From JAQGMV01 sp035525455 (GTDB taxonomy: Bacteria; Pseudomonadota; Gammaproteobacteria; Burkholderiales; SG8-41): 23,434 nt of DNA. The notes beneath the pieces are model-generated. The model saw only the letters and a list, made by a program, of their open reading frames with translations. It was not told the origin of the DNA and ran no database searches. The stretch lies in NCBI GenBank assembly GCA_035525455.1, contig DATLEF010000083.1, positions 1 through 23,434 of the forward strand. The letters run 5' to 3'. Both the position numbers and the translations under genes were made by a program. Positions 7,067 through 13,711 of this stretch are shown here, one piece after another (position 1 is the stretch's first letter; the number at the start of each line of letters is the position of its first letter).

Positions 7067-7896
7067 AACATTGCGAGCGGTGTCGCGCGCTTCGGAGGCG
7101 GAAAGAGCTGTTCCAGCTCTGCTAGCTGTGCAGCGCTGAGCCGAATCTCGCAGGCAGCGATGTTCTCCTTGAGCCGCGTGCGCTGTGCTGATTTCGGAAT
7201 CACGATCACGTCGTCGTTTCGCAGTAGCCATGCAAGTGCAGCCTGCGCCGCAGTCATGCCGTAGCGCCGCCCGAAATCGATGAGCAGTGGATTGCGCGTG
7301 AGCCTGCCCTGCTCGATCGGCGAATAAGCCATGATCGGAATTCCGCCGTCGCGCAGCCAAGGCACGAGGTCCCATTCGATGCCTCGACGATCGAGGTTGT
7401 AGAGCACCTGATTGATCGCCGTACTGCGCCCGGCTTGCAGCGACCACAACTCCTGCATGTCGGCATGGTCGAGGTTGCTCACACCATAATGCCGGATCTT
7501 GCCCGCTTTCTGGAGCGCGACAAAGGCGTCCATGGTCTCGGCGAGCGGCACGCTGCCTCTCCAGTGCAGGAGGTAAAGATCGATGCGATCCGTTTCGAGC
7601 CGCCGCAAGCTCCGCTCGCATGCGCTGACGGCACCTCGGCGCGTCGCATTGTGCGGATACACTTTGCTCACGATAAAGACTTCATCGCGTCTGCCGGCGA
7701 TCGCCTCGCCGACGAGAATTTCGGCTTGGCCTTCTCCGTACATCTCAGCGGTGTCGATGAGCGTCGCGCCAAGATCGATTCCGAGGCGCAGCGTTGCGAT
7801 CTCCTCATTCCGGATCTTCGCATTGTCTCCCATGTGCCAGGTACCAAGGCCATAGGCCGGCACGCGCTCGCCTGAAGGAAGCCGGACGGTCTTCAT
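7063..7896 (-). CDS. Aldo/keto reductase, 2,5-diketogluconate/methylglyoxal reductase-like
   Basis: This 277-residue cytoplasmic NADPH-dependent aldo/keto reductase has the catalytic tetrad D48 and Y53 (LIDTAEMYGEG), K78 (FIVSKVYP) and H111 (LYLLHWRG). The C-terminal cofactor motif is VIPKSAQRTRLKEN. The opening RLPSGERVPAYGLGTWHMG and overall layout resemble the single-gene reductases of the YeaE type rather than the partner of the tctC-like gene at 3965, so the two reductases are not recent duplicates. It stands alone and diverges from the gene at 7961 with 64 bases between them. The start ATG has no strong ribosome binding site. The physiological carbonyl substrate is unknown. Confidence 0.92.
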   Translation of the reverse strand: MKTVRLPSGERVPAYGLGTWHMGDNAKIRNEEIATLRLGIDLGATLIDTAEMYGEGQAEILVGEAIAGRRDEVFIVSKVYPHNATRRGAVSACERSLRRLETDRIDLYLLHWRGSVPLAETMDAFVALQKAGKIRHYGVSNLDHADMQELWSLQAGRSTAINQVLYNLDRRGIEWDLVPWLRDGGIPIMAYSPIEQGRLTRNPLLIDFGRRYGMTAAQAALAWLLRNDDVIVIPKSAQRTRLKENIAACEIRLSAAQLAELEQLFPPPKRATPLAML

Positions 7897-7960
7897 CGCC
7901 GTGGATTACACCAGCAAGTCCTGCGCGGGCGCAAGCCAGCGAGCATAATGACGTCTGTTC

Positions 7961-8614
7961 ATGCGGAACCGTATCGTCTTACTGCTGGTCCTGCTTGCTG
8001 CCGCGCTTACGGCGGCCGGCGCCGAGATTCGGGTCGTCGATACGCGAATTCTCACGCAACAGGATTTGCCGCCGGTCGAACGCGCAACGCATGAGCTTTC
8101 GGTGCATCTCTACCGCTTTCAGAAGACACGCTGGACCGAGGCTCAAATCGTGTCCGCGACGATGCAGGTCTCGCAGCTGCTGGCGCCCTGTGCTGTCGCA
8201 CTCGCCCAAGCCGAGCTGCGCGTACTCGATACGGACCGCGGCTTCCATTTCTATTGGACGCCGGTATCGCGCGAGCTCCTGCGCGCGTTGAAGCCGGCCA
8301 AGCCCGCTGTATTCTTCGTCGAGGACACGCGCAATAGGCCCGCATTCGATGCAGAAGCCATCGGACGCGCGAATGCCGCGACGCGGCCCGAGCTCGCCGA
8401 CACGATATGGGTGGCTTACGGCGCGCGCGATCTGCCCTATGCGCTCGCCCATGAGCTCGTGCACGTGTTGACCGACAGCGGCGAGCACAGCGATCAGCCC
8501 GGGAACCTCATGCGCACCGAGACCTCCCCACAGAACGCGACGCTCACGGCCTTTCAATGCGAGCGCCTCCGCACCCGCGGGCAAGCGCACGGCTTACTCG
8601 CACCACGTCCCTGA
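7961..8614 (+). CDS. Exported putative zinc metallopeptidase-like protein (HExxH)
   Basis: This is a 217-residue protein of a family I do not recognise. A signal peptide (RNRIVLLLVLLAAALTAAGA, cleavage near residue 21) sends it to the periplasm or outside. Near the C-terminus HELVH (H164, E165, H168) is followed by a third histidine, H176, and by GNLM (M184). This arrangement is reminiscent of a zinc site with a Met-turn, but the third histidine is seven residues after HExxH, not five as in classic metzincins. C77 and C200 could form a disulphide. The start at 7961 places the signal peptide first; the ribosome binding site is poor. The lipoprotein gene begins 21 bases after the stop, so cotranscription is likely. 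Peptidase activity is inferred from the motif only. Confidence 0.75.
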   Translation: MRNRIVLLLVLLAAALTAAGAEIRVVDTRILTQQDLPPVERATHELSVHLYRFQKTRWTEAQIVSATMQVSQLLAPCAVALAQAELRVLDTDRGFHFYWTPVSRELLRALKPAKPAVFFVEDTRNRPAFDAEAIGRANAATRPELADTIWVAYGARDLPYALAHELVHVLTDSGEHSDQPGNLMRTETSPQNATLTAFQCERLRTRGQAHGLLAPRP

Positions 8615-8635
8615 GAGTTTCAAGCCCATGCCACT

Positions 8636-8986
8636 ATGCGTCTCGCAATAATTGCTCTCCTCATGGCGTGCGTGTGGCTCGCCGGCTGCGCCGCACCCAA
8701 GCCGGCGTCCGACGGCTCGCGACATACCCACCGCACGCAGCTCTCACCGCAGGACGCGGCGGCGTGCTTCGCACGCAATGCCGAAGAGCACAGCGGGGCC
8801 CTGATCGCTGAAGTGCGCTCCGAGCGCGACTGGGCGCAGGCTATCGTGAATGTGCGCAATGGTGTGTTCTATGCAAGTGCGGAATATCGCCGCAGCGCGA
8901 CGGGTGGGACGGGAGCCATAACGCTGAACGTCAGGACGAGCGGGCGGCGCGAGGATCTCTTTCTTGCGCTCGTGGAAGGCTGCTAG
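8636..8986 (+). CDS. Small lipoprotein, unknown function
   Basis: This 116-residue protein has a lipoprotein signal: a hydrophobic stretch LAIIALLMACVWLAG and a lipobox LAGC with C18 as the lipidated residue. The mature part is about 98 residues, with Cys44 and a C-terminal Cys116 that could pair. The segment AQAIVNVRNGVFYASAEYRR looks like beta-strands. I do not recognise the family. Residue 19 is alanine, which favours outer-membrane sorting. It lies 21 bases after the HExxH protein and is probably in the same unit, so the two may work together at the envelope. Confidence 0.72.
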   Translation: MRLAIIALLMACVWLAGCAAPKPASDGSRHTHRTQLSPQDAAACFARNAEEHSGALIAEVRSERDWAQAIVNVRNGVFYASAEYRRSATGGTGAITLNVRTSGRREDLFLALVEGC

Positions 8987-8989
8987 TGC

Positions 8990-9118
8990 ATGGCGATCGC
9001 ATCCAGGATTCGTCGGCGAGCCGTCTGGCACGCGGGCAGCGATAACCGTACGGCACACGATGTACGCTATCTTCTGCAGGAGCAACTAAGCAGCACGGCG
9101 ATTTCTAAACGTTCATAA
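8990..9118 (+). CDS. Possible 42-residue small protein
   Basis: An ATG 3 bases after the lipoprotein stop opens a 42-codon frame ending at TAA 9116-9118, just before the MAPEG ribosome binding site. The product (MAIASRIRRRAVWHAGS then NRTAHDVRYLLQEQLSSTAI) is basic at the N-terminus. The close spacing would allow translational coupling. Codon third positions are less GC-rich than in the neighbours and no family is recognised, so it may be chance. If it is not coding, this gap holds nothing else I can identify. Confidence 0.25.
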   Translation: MAIASRIRRRAVWHAGSDNRTAHDVRYLLQEQLSSTAISKRS

Positions 9119-9130
9119 AAAGGATCTCCG

Positions 9131-9550
9131 ATGTCAGGACCGATGGTCGTCACACCTTTATACGCGGCCCTACTCGCCATCTGGTTGGTGGTGCTCGGAT
9201 TGCGCGTCACACATTATCGGCGTCTGGCAAGAGTCAGCCTCGGTGACGGCGGCAACACGGCCTTACAGCGCGCGATACGCGGTCAGGCTAATTTCGCCGA
9301 GTACGTGCCGGTCGCTCTCATTCTTCTGCTCATCCTGGAGCTCAGCCGCTTCTCGCTTTACCTCGTCCATGCGCTTGGCATCCTTCTCATCGTAGCGCGT
9401 CTGCTGCATGGGTACGCTTTGTCGTTCACAGCCGAGTTTAGATTGGGCCGCTTCTGGGGCACAGTGCTCACCTTCGTCGTGCTGCTCATCGAAGCGGTGC
9501 TTTGTCTTTATCAGGCCTATCGCGCGCATACGGTATGGCTCGGAGCATGA
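9131..9550 (+). CDS. MAPEG family inner-membrane protein (YecN-like)
   Basis: This is a 139-residue integral membrane protein with four hydrophobic helices (about residues 8-26, 60-72, 75-93 and 108-130). The MAPEG signature is clear in RAIRGQANFAEYVPVALILL (about residues 46-65), including the conserved RGQxNFxEYVP. MAPEG proteins include glutathione-dependent enzymes in eukaryotes; the bacterial YecN-like members have no settled role. The start is supported by AAGGA about 7 bases upstream. It may be read from the upstream lipoprotein unit or independently. The STAS-led operon begins 141 bases downstream. Confidence 0.9.
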   Translation: MSGPMVVTPLYAALLAIWLVVLGLRVTHYRRLARVSLGDGGNTALQRAIRGQANFAEYVPVALILLLILELSRFSLYLVHALGILLIVARLLHGYALSFTAEFRLGRFWGTVLTFVVLLIEAVLCLYQAYRAHTVWLGA

Positions 9551-9582
9551 GAAGCGAACGCGCGAAGCTCGGCGGCCGCCTC

Positions 9583-9611
9583 TTGTCAAAGGCACACGGC
9601 AGGGACAGAAT
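9583..9611 (+). promoter_or_regulatory. Possible sigma70-type promoter for the signalling operon
   Basis: TTGTCA (9583-9588), a 17-base spacer and CAGAAT (9606-9611) match the -35 and -10 consensus at 5 and 4 of 6 positions. It lies about 80 bases upstream of the STAS gene start. In GC-rich DNA such matches are weak evidence. Confidence 0.3.
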
Positions 9612-9691
9612 GCCGTGATCGATACGGGCAACCAAGAATGCGGCGCGCAAGCGAAGCGGAATCGCAGCGTGCGGCCAATCGGGGGAACACA

Positions 9692-10054
9692 ATGGATGTA
9701 ACTGAGCGGCGTGTCGGAAAGGTGATCGTACTTGCGCCTGCGGGACGCATCGATATGACGAGCGCCGACAATTTCCGCGAGCGCCTGGTCCCACTCATCA
9801 CGTCGGCGGCTGCCGATGGCGAATCGGTCGTGCTCGATTTTTCGGGCGTCGATTATATTTCCAGCGCAGGTTTGCGCGTGCTCATGCTCGCCGCAAAGCA
9901 GGCAAAATCAGCCGGCAACAAAGTCGCCGTCGCAGCAATGCAGCCGCTCGTTGCGGAGATCTTTCAGATCAGCCGCTTCGACAAGGTGCTTCCCTGCCAC
10001 GCGGGCGTAGACGAAGCGCTGGCCGCCGTCGCACCGGGATCGAACGCTGCATGA
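9692..10054 (+). CDS. STAS-domain anti-sigma factor antagonist (RsbV/SpoIIAA-like)
   Basis: This 120-residue cytoplasmic protein consists of one STAS domain. The opening MDVTERRVGKVIVLAPAGRI is followed by the phosphorylation loop DYISSAGLRVL, where Ser57 or Ser58 is the expected target, and the later ISRFDKVLP stretch. In partner-switching systems the unphosphorylated form binds the RsbW-like kinase and frees its client; phosphorylation by the kinase inactivates it and a PP2C phosphatase restores it. Both partners are encoded downstream (13188 and 11109). I chose ATG 9692 because GGGGGAA lies just before it and the STAS fold starts there; an upstream in-frame ATG at 9638 would add 18 residues without homology. 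It overlaps the next gene by 4 bases (ATGA). Confidence 0.9.
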   Translation: MDVTERRVGKVIVLAPAGRIDMTSADNFRERLVPLITSAAADGESVVLDFSGVDYISSAGLRVLMLAAKQAKSAGNKVAVAAMQPLVAEIFQISRFDKVLPCHAGVDEALAAVAPGSNAA

Positions 10055-11004
10055 AAGTTCGCTTCTGGGGCACGCGGGGTTCCATACCCGCTGCGCTCAC
10101 CGCCAAAGGCGTGAGAGAGAAGCTCGTTCAGGCGCTCGTCGCGGCGTCCGGCCGCGAGCTCGATACGACCGAAAAGGCGAATGCATTCGTAGACAGCCTG
10201 CCTTTCGCAGTCTCGCATACGTTCGGCGGCAACTCGTCGTGCATCGAGCTGCGCGATGAAGGCGCCGGTCGCGTGCTGCTCGACATGGGCTCGGGGGCGC
10301 GTGCTGCGGCAGGCGACGCGCTGCGCGAGTTGAAAGGCGCACCCGGCGAGTTCCACGTGTTCCAGTCGCACCTGCACTGGGATCACATCATGGGGTTTCC
10401 TTTCTTCACGCCCGCGTATATTCCCGGTCACAAGATCACGATATATGGCTGCCACGACGAGCTCGAGTTCGCATTTCGCCGCCAGCAGGATGCACCTTCT
10501 TTTCCCGTGGGCTTTGCGCTGATGGGCGCCAAGATCTCGTTCGTGCAACTCGAGCCCGGCAAGCCGTACGACATTGCCGGTTACCGCGTCGTGGCGAAAC
10601 CTCAGCTGCACGGCGGCGACTCTTTCGGCTATCGTTTCGAGCGTGGCGGTCACGCCATCGTCTACTCGACCGATTCGGAGCACAAGCTCGAGGATGCGGA
10701 GGAATCGCAGGGCTTCGTCGATTTCTTCAGCAATGCGGACGTCGTGATTTTCGACGCGATGTATTCGCTCGCCGATACCGTATCGGTCAAGGAGGACTGG
10801 GGACATTCGAGCAACGTCGTGGGCGTCGAGCTCTGCCAGCTCGCAAAAGCGAAACAGCTCGTGCTGTTCCATCACGAGCCTGCGTTCGATGACGCCACGA
10901 TCGAGCGTGTCTGGCGCGAAACCCAGCGTCTCGAGCAAATCACGCGCAACGAAAACGCGCTGACGGTCACCGCAGCGTACGACGGATTGGAAATCACGAT
11001 CTGA
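10051..11004 (+). CDS. Metallo-beta-lactamase-fold hydrolase
   Basis: This 317-residue protein has the MBL fold of the RNase Z/phosphodiesterase side of the superfamily. It starts with KVRFWGTRGSIP, then has TFGGNSSCIEL, the metal motif SHLHWDH (H107, H109, D111, H112), H187 in KPQLHGGD, D208 in YSTDSEH and HHEP (H274, H275). All expected metal ligands appear intact, so it should be active. About 35 helical residues (17-52) are inserted between the first two strands. It has no signal peptide. It overlaps the STAS gene by 4 bases, so its dose is tied to that gene. Related proteins are often annotated as cyclic-nucleotide phosphodiesterase-like; the substrate cannot be read from sequence. A role inside the partner switch is inferred from the operon only. 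Confidence 0.88.
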   Translation: MKVRFWGTRGSIPAALTAKGVREKLVQALVAASGRELDTTEKANAFVDSLPFAVSHTFGGNSSCIELRDEGAGRVLLDMGSGARAAAGDALRELKGAPGEFHVFQSHLHWDHIMGFPFFTPAYIPGHKITIYGCHDELEFAFRRQQDAPSFPVGFALMGAKISFVQLEPGKPYDIAGYRVVAKPQLHGGDSFGYRFERGGHAIVYSTDSEHKLEDAEESQGFVDFFSNADVVIFDAMYSLADTVSVKEDWGHSSNVVGVELCQLAKAKQLVLFHHEPAFDDATIERVWRETQRLEQITRNENALTVTAAYDGLEITI

Positions 11005-11108
11005 CCGAGCGGAGTCCAGCGCAGGCGGACCGGACGCCGCGCACTGCCGGCTCCTGGCGCCGCTGGCTCGCAGCAGGACGTGGGCGCTGGCTCGGCATCG
11101 CGCTGACG

Positions 11109-13127
11109 GTGGCATTCGCCGCCGCGATGCTGCTTCCCGATCCCGGGCCGCTGCCTCCGCTGCGTCTCCTCGCTTTCGATTCGTATCAGGTACGGCTGCC
11201 GCGCGTTCAGCGCTCCGCCCCGACCGTGATCGTCGCAGTCGACGATGAAAGCCTTGCGCGCATCGGTCAATGGCCGTGGCCGCGCGACACGATCGCGCGC
11301 CTCGTTGACCGCATCGCTGCGCGGCAGCCGGCGGCCATCGGCATCGATCTCCTGTTTACCGAACCGGACCGCTCTTCGCCCGAGCGCGTCGCCGAAGCGT
11401 TGCGCGAGCGCGAGCCGGCCCTCGCGGAGCAGCTCTCGAAGCTGCGTTCCAACGACACGATCCTGATCAATGCCCTGAAGCGGTCTCCGGCGGTCTTGGG
11501 CGTTGCAGGTATCGAGCGGGCGCGCGACACGCGCCCGGTACGTCCGCTGGCGCCACGTCCCGAGGCGGCTACGCCGCTGCAGCGGTATGCCGGCGTGCTG
11601 CAGAGCCTTCCCGAGATCCACGGTGCCGCACGCGGACACGGCCTGCTCAATGCCGAGCCTGAGCGCGGTATCGTACGCCGTGTCCCGCTGGTGGCGCAGG
11701 TCGCGGGCGAATCCCTGCTGACTCTCGCCCTCGAGTGTTTCAGGGTCGCTGCCGGCGTTCCCCCTTTCACCGTGTCGCACAAGGACGGCCTCGCGCGCGT
11801 GCAGTTCGGCGACCTTATCGTGCCCGCGCCAGCGGACGGGAAAGTATGGATGCATTTCGCGCGCCACGATCCTTCGCGATACGTCTCTGCAGCCGATGTG
11901 CTCCAGGGGCTCGACCATCCGCTGCAGATTGAAGGCAAGATCGCTCTCCTAGGGGTTGCGGCGCAAGCTTTATTCGACCAATACACGACGCCGATCGGCG
12001 AACGCATGCCCGGCATCGAGATACACGCGCAGCTCGTCGAGAACATTTTCGATGGAGCGCTGCTCACCCGCGCGCCGTGGGCCATACCGGTCGAGGCGTG
12101 TGCATTTCTGCTCGGCGCGGCCTTGCTGGTATCGCGCGTGCCGCGCCTGCGTCCGAGCCGGTCCTTCGCACTGCTCCTTGCATGCAGCGCCGTTTTGCTT
12201 GCCGCCGGATTCGCGGCATACGCCTGGGGACGCATGCTCTTCGATCCGACGGTCCCGATCGTCGGCCTCACCGTCGTTTTCGGTTTCATGCTCCTGGCCA
12301 CACTCGTCGCAACCGATCTCCAGCGCCGCGAGTTGAGCACTCGGCTTGCCGCCGAGCGCGAAGCCGCTGCGCGTGTCACCGGTGAGCTCGAAGCGGCGCG
12401 CCGCATTCAGATGGGCATGCTGCCCACTCGCGACGCGGCGCTGAAAGACGAACGCCGCATCGAGCTCTTCGGGTACATGCGGCCGGCTCGCGAAGTCGGA
12501 GGCGACCTCTATGACTTCTTTGCGTTGCCGAACGACCGGTTTTTCGTGCTCATCGGCGACGTTTCAGGCAAGGGGTTGCCTGCCGCGATGTTCATGGCGG
12601 TGAGCAAAGCGCTCGCAAAAAGCTCCGCGCTGCGCTCGAATACGAGCGCAGCCGCGATCGTGACGGCGATCGACCGCGAAATTGCGCGTGAGAATCCCGA
12701 GCAGAATTTCGTCACCGTGGTTGCGCTGATCCTCGATCTGAAGACGGGCGAGCTCGAATACTGCAACGCCGGACACGAACCCCCGCTTCTTTCCCGGCGC
12801 GCGGGTGAGACCGTTGCGCTCTCGCACGCCGGCGGGCCTCCGCTCTGCGTAATCGAGGATTACGAGTTCGAGCAGGCGCGCGTGCGACTCGGGCCCGGTG
12901 ACATTCTGACGCTCTCTTCGGATGGCCTCACCGAGGCCATGAACCGCGAAGGCGCGCTTTACGGCCGTGCGCGATTGAAGGCGCTGCTCGATTCGCCTGC
13001 CAGACAAGCCGCAAATCCGGCGGCATTGGGTAACTTCATACTTGCAGCCGTCAAGGAATACGAAGGGGGTGCCGAGCCCGCGGACGATCAGACGCTGGTC
13101 CTGCTGTCGTGGGGTGGCCCGACGTGA
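11109..13127 (+). CDS. CHASE2 sensor fused to SpoIIE-type PP2C phosphatase
   Basis: With the GTG at 11109 this is 672 residues. An extracytoplasmic CHASE2 domain (about 15-320, with VIVAVDDESLARIGQWPWPR and GIDLLFTEPD) is followed by three membrane helices (about 325-342, 352-372, 380-402), a coiled-coil linker (about 404-435) and a SpoIIE/RsbU phosphatase domain (about 435-668). Metal-binding aspartates are D466 (GGDLYD), D484 (IGDVSGKG), D605 (SSDGLTEA) and D659/D660 (ADDQT). It should sense an outside signal and dephosphorylate the STAS protein. The start is doubtful: the frame stays open upstream to 10893 and encodes RWLGIALTV just before the GTG, which completes an N-terminal membrane helix, yet no ATG, GTG or TTG occurs there. 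A CTG at 11001 overlaps the preceding stop and has GGAAA 7 bases upstream. Confidence 0.93.
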   Translation: MAFAAAMLLPDPGPLPPLRLLAFDSYQVRLPRVQRSAPTVIVAVDDESLARIGQWPWPRDTIARLVDRIAARQPAAIGIDLLFTEPDRSSPERVAEALREREPALAEQLSKLRSNDTILINALKRSPAVLGVAGIERARDTRPVRPLAPRPEAATPLQRYAGVLQSLPEIHGAARGHGLLNAEPERGIVRRVPLVAQVAGESLLTLALECFRVAAGVPPFTVSHKDGLARVQFGDLIVPAPADGKVWMHFARHDPSRYVSAADVLQGLDHPLQIEGKIALLGVAAQALFDQYTTPIGERMPGIEIHAQLVENIFDGALLTRAPWAIPVEACAFLLGAALLVSRVPRLRPSRSFALLLACSAVLLAAGFAAYAWGRMLFDPTVPIVGLTVVFGFMLLATLVATDLQRRELSTRLAAEREAAARVTGELEAARRIQMGMLPTRDAALKDERRIELFGYMRPAREVGGDLYDFFALPNDRFFVLIGDVSGKGLPAAMFMAVSKALAKSSALRSNTSAAAIVTAIDREIARENPEQNFVTVVALILDLKTGELEYCNAGHEPPLLSRRAGETVALSHAGGPPLCVIEDYEFEQARVRLGPGDILTLSSDGLTEAMNREGALYGRARLKALLDSPARQAANPAALGNFILAAVKEYEGGAEPADDQTLVLLSWGGPT

Positions 13128-13187
13128 TGGCCGCGCGTCCGGCGCTACGTGCGTTTACACTAGCTGCAACACAGGAGGCTGCCACTC

Positions 13188-13670
13188 GTGGATAGTCCAG
13201 ACAGACGCCGCTTCAATGCGAGCGAAGCCGAATTTCCCGTGCTGTGCGAGTTCGTCGAGGAGCGTTGCGCCGCCCTGCGCAACGACGAGCGCCAGCGCGT
13301 CCTGCTGCTCGTCGAGGAGCTTTTCACCAACAGCATCAATCACGGATACGGCGGTGACTCGAACGACCCGGTCTGGCTCACGCTGACGCTCACCGACACG
13401 GCGTGCCAGATCGTCTTCGAGGATTGCGCACCGGCGCACAACCCGTTCGACACACCGGACCTGGAGCTGGACGAAATGAAACTCGACGACCGCCGCATCG
13501 GAGGACTCGGCATCGTCCTTCTCAGCGAGTTCTCCTTCGAGCGCGGCTACGAGCGCCAGGACGACCGCAACGTGATCAAGCTGCAGGTCCGCCGTGCATT
13601 CGGAAAAAGGCTGGAGCGCGCGGAGCGCGCGAGCAAAGGATCGCCTGCAGGGGGGAAGTCTCCCCAATAG
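13188..13670 (+). CDS. RsbW-like ATP-binding switch kinase (HATPase_c)
   Basis: This 160-residue GHKL-fold protein is the serine-kinase/anti-sigma type of partner-switching regulator. The N box is VEELFTNSINHG (E43, E44, N48, N51), the next ATP motif is FEDCAPAHNPFD (D79), and the glycine-rich lid is DRRIGGLGIVLL (G105, G106, G108). The start GTG at 13188 follows AGGAGG by 9 bases, a strong ribosome binding site. The C-terminal 20 or so residues are basic and Ser/Gly-rich, probably disordered. It lies 60 bases after the phosphatase gene and completes the set STAS, phosphatase, kinase. A sigma factor or other client is not encoded in the window. It is expected to phosphorylate the STAS protein at 9692. 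Confidence 0.9.
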   Translation: MDSPDRRRFNASEAEFPVLCEFVEERCAALRNDERQRVLLLVEELFTNSINHGYGGDSNDPVWLTLTLTDTACQIVFEDCAPAHNPFDTPDLELDEMKLDDRRIGGLGIVLLSEFSFERGYERQDDRNVIKLQVRRAFGKRLERAERASKGSPAGGKSPQ

Positions 13671-13701
13671 CCGCGGGCGGCGCACGACAACTTCGTCCGC
13701 C
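13652..13701. terminator. Two hairpins between convergent operons
   Basis: GGGGA/TCCCC (13652-13656, 13661-13665) lies in the last codons of the kinase gene. A nested hairpin follows in the gap: GGCGG (13676-13680) with CCGCC (13697-13701), and inside it ACGA (13684-13687) with TCGT (13693-13696). There is no T-run. Their position between the two converging stop codons (13670 and 13712) suggests a shared terminator. Confidence 0.4.
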
Positions 13702-13711
13702 TGACAGCGCT

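Noticed and set aside
6782..7621. 279-codon - strand ORF spanning the reductase 3' end, the tctC relic and the antisense of the 6355-6873 gene
   Set aside because: It is in the wrong frame for the reductase and is only open by GC bias. It is useful only because it passes through the relic.
10051..11004. Beta-lactamase or antibiotic resistance function for the MBL-fold protein
   Set aside because: It has no signal peptide and its opening KVRFWGTRGSIP and GGNSSC motifs belong to the RNase Z/phosphodiesterase-like side of the fold.
9964..12406. Long - strand open frames (9964-11115, 10872-11918, 11267-12406) opposite the MBL and CHASE2 genes
   Set aside because: Arg/Ala/His-rich shadow translations without motifs, while the + strand frames contain intact catalytic residues of known families.
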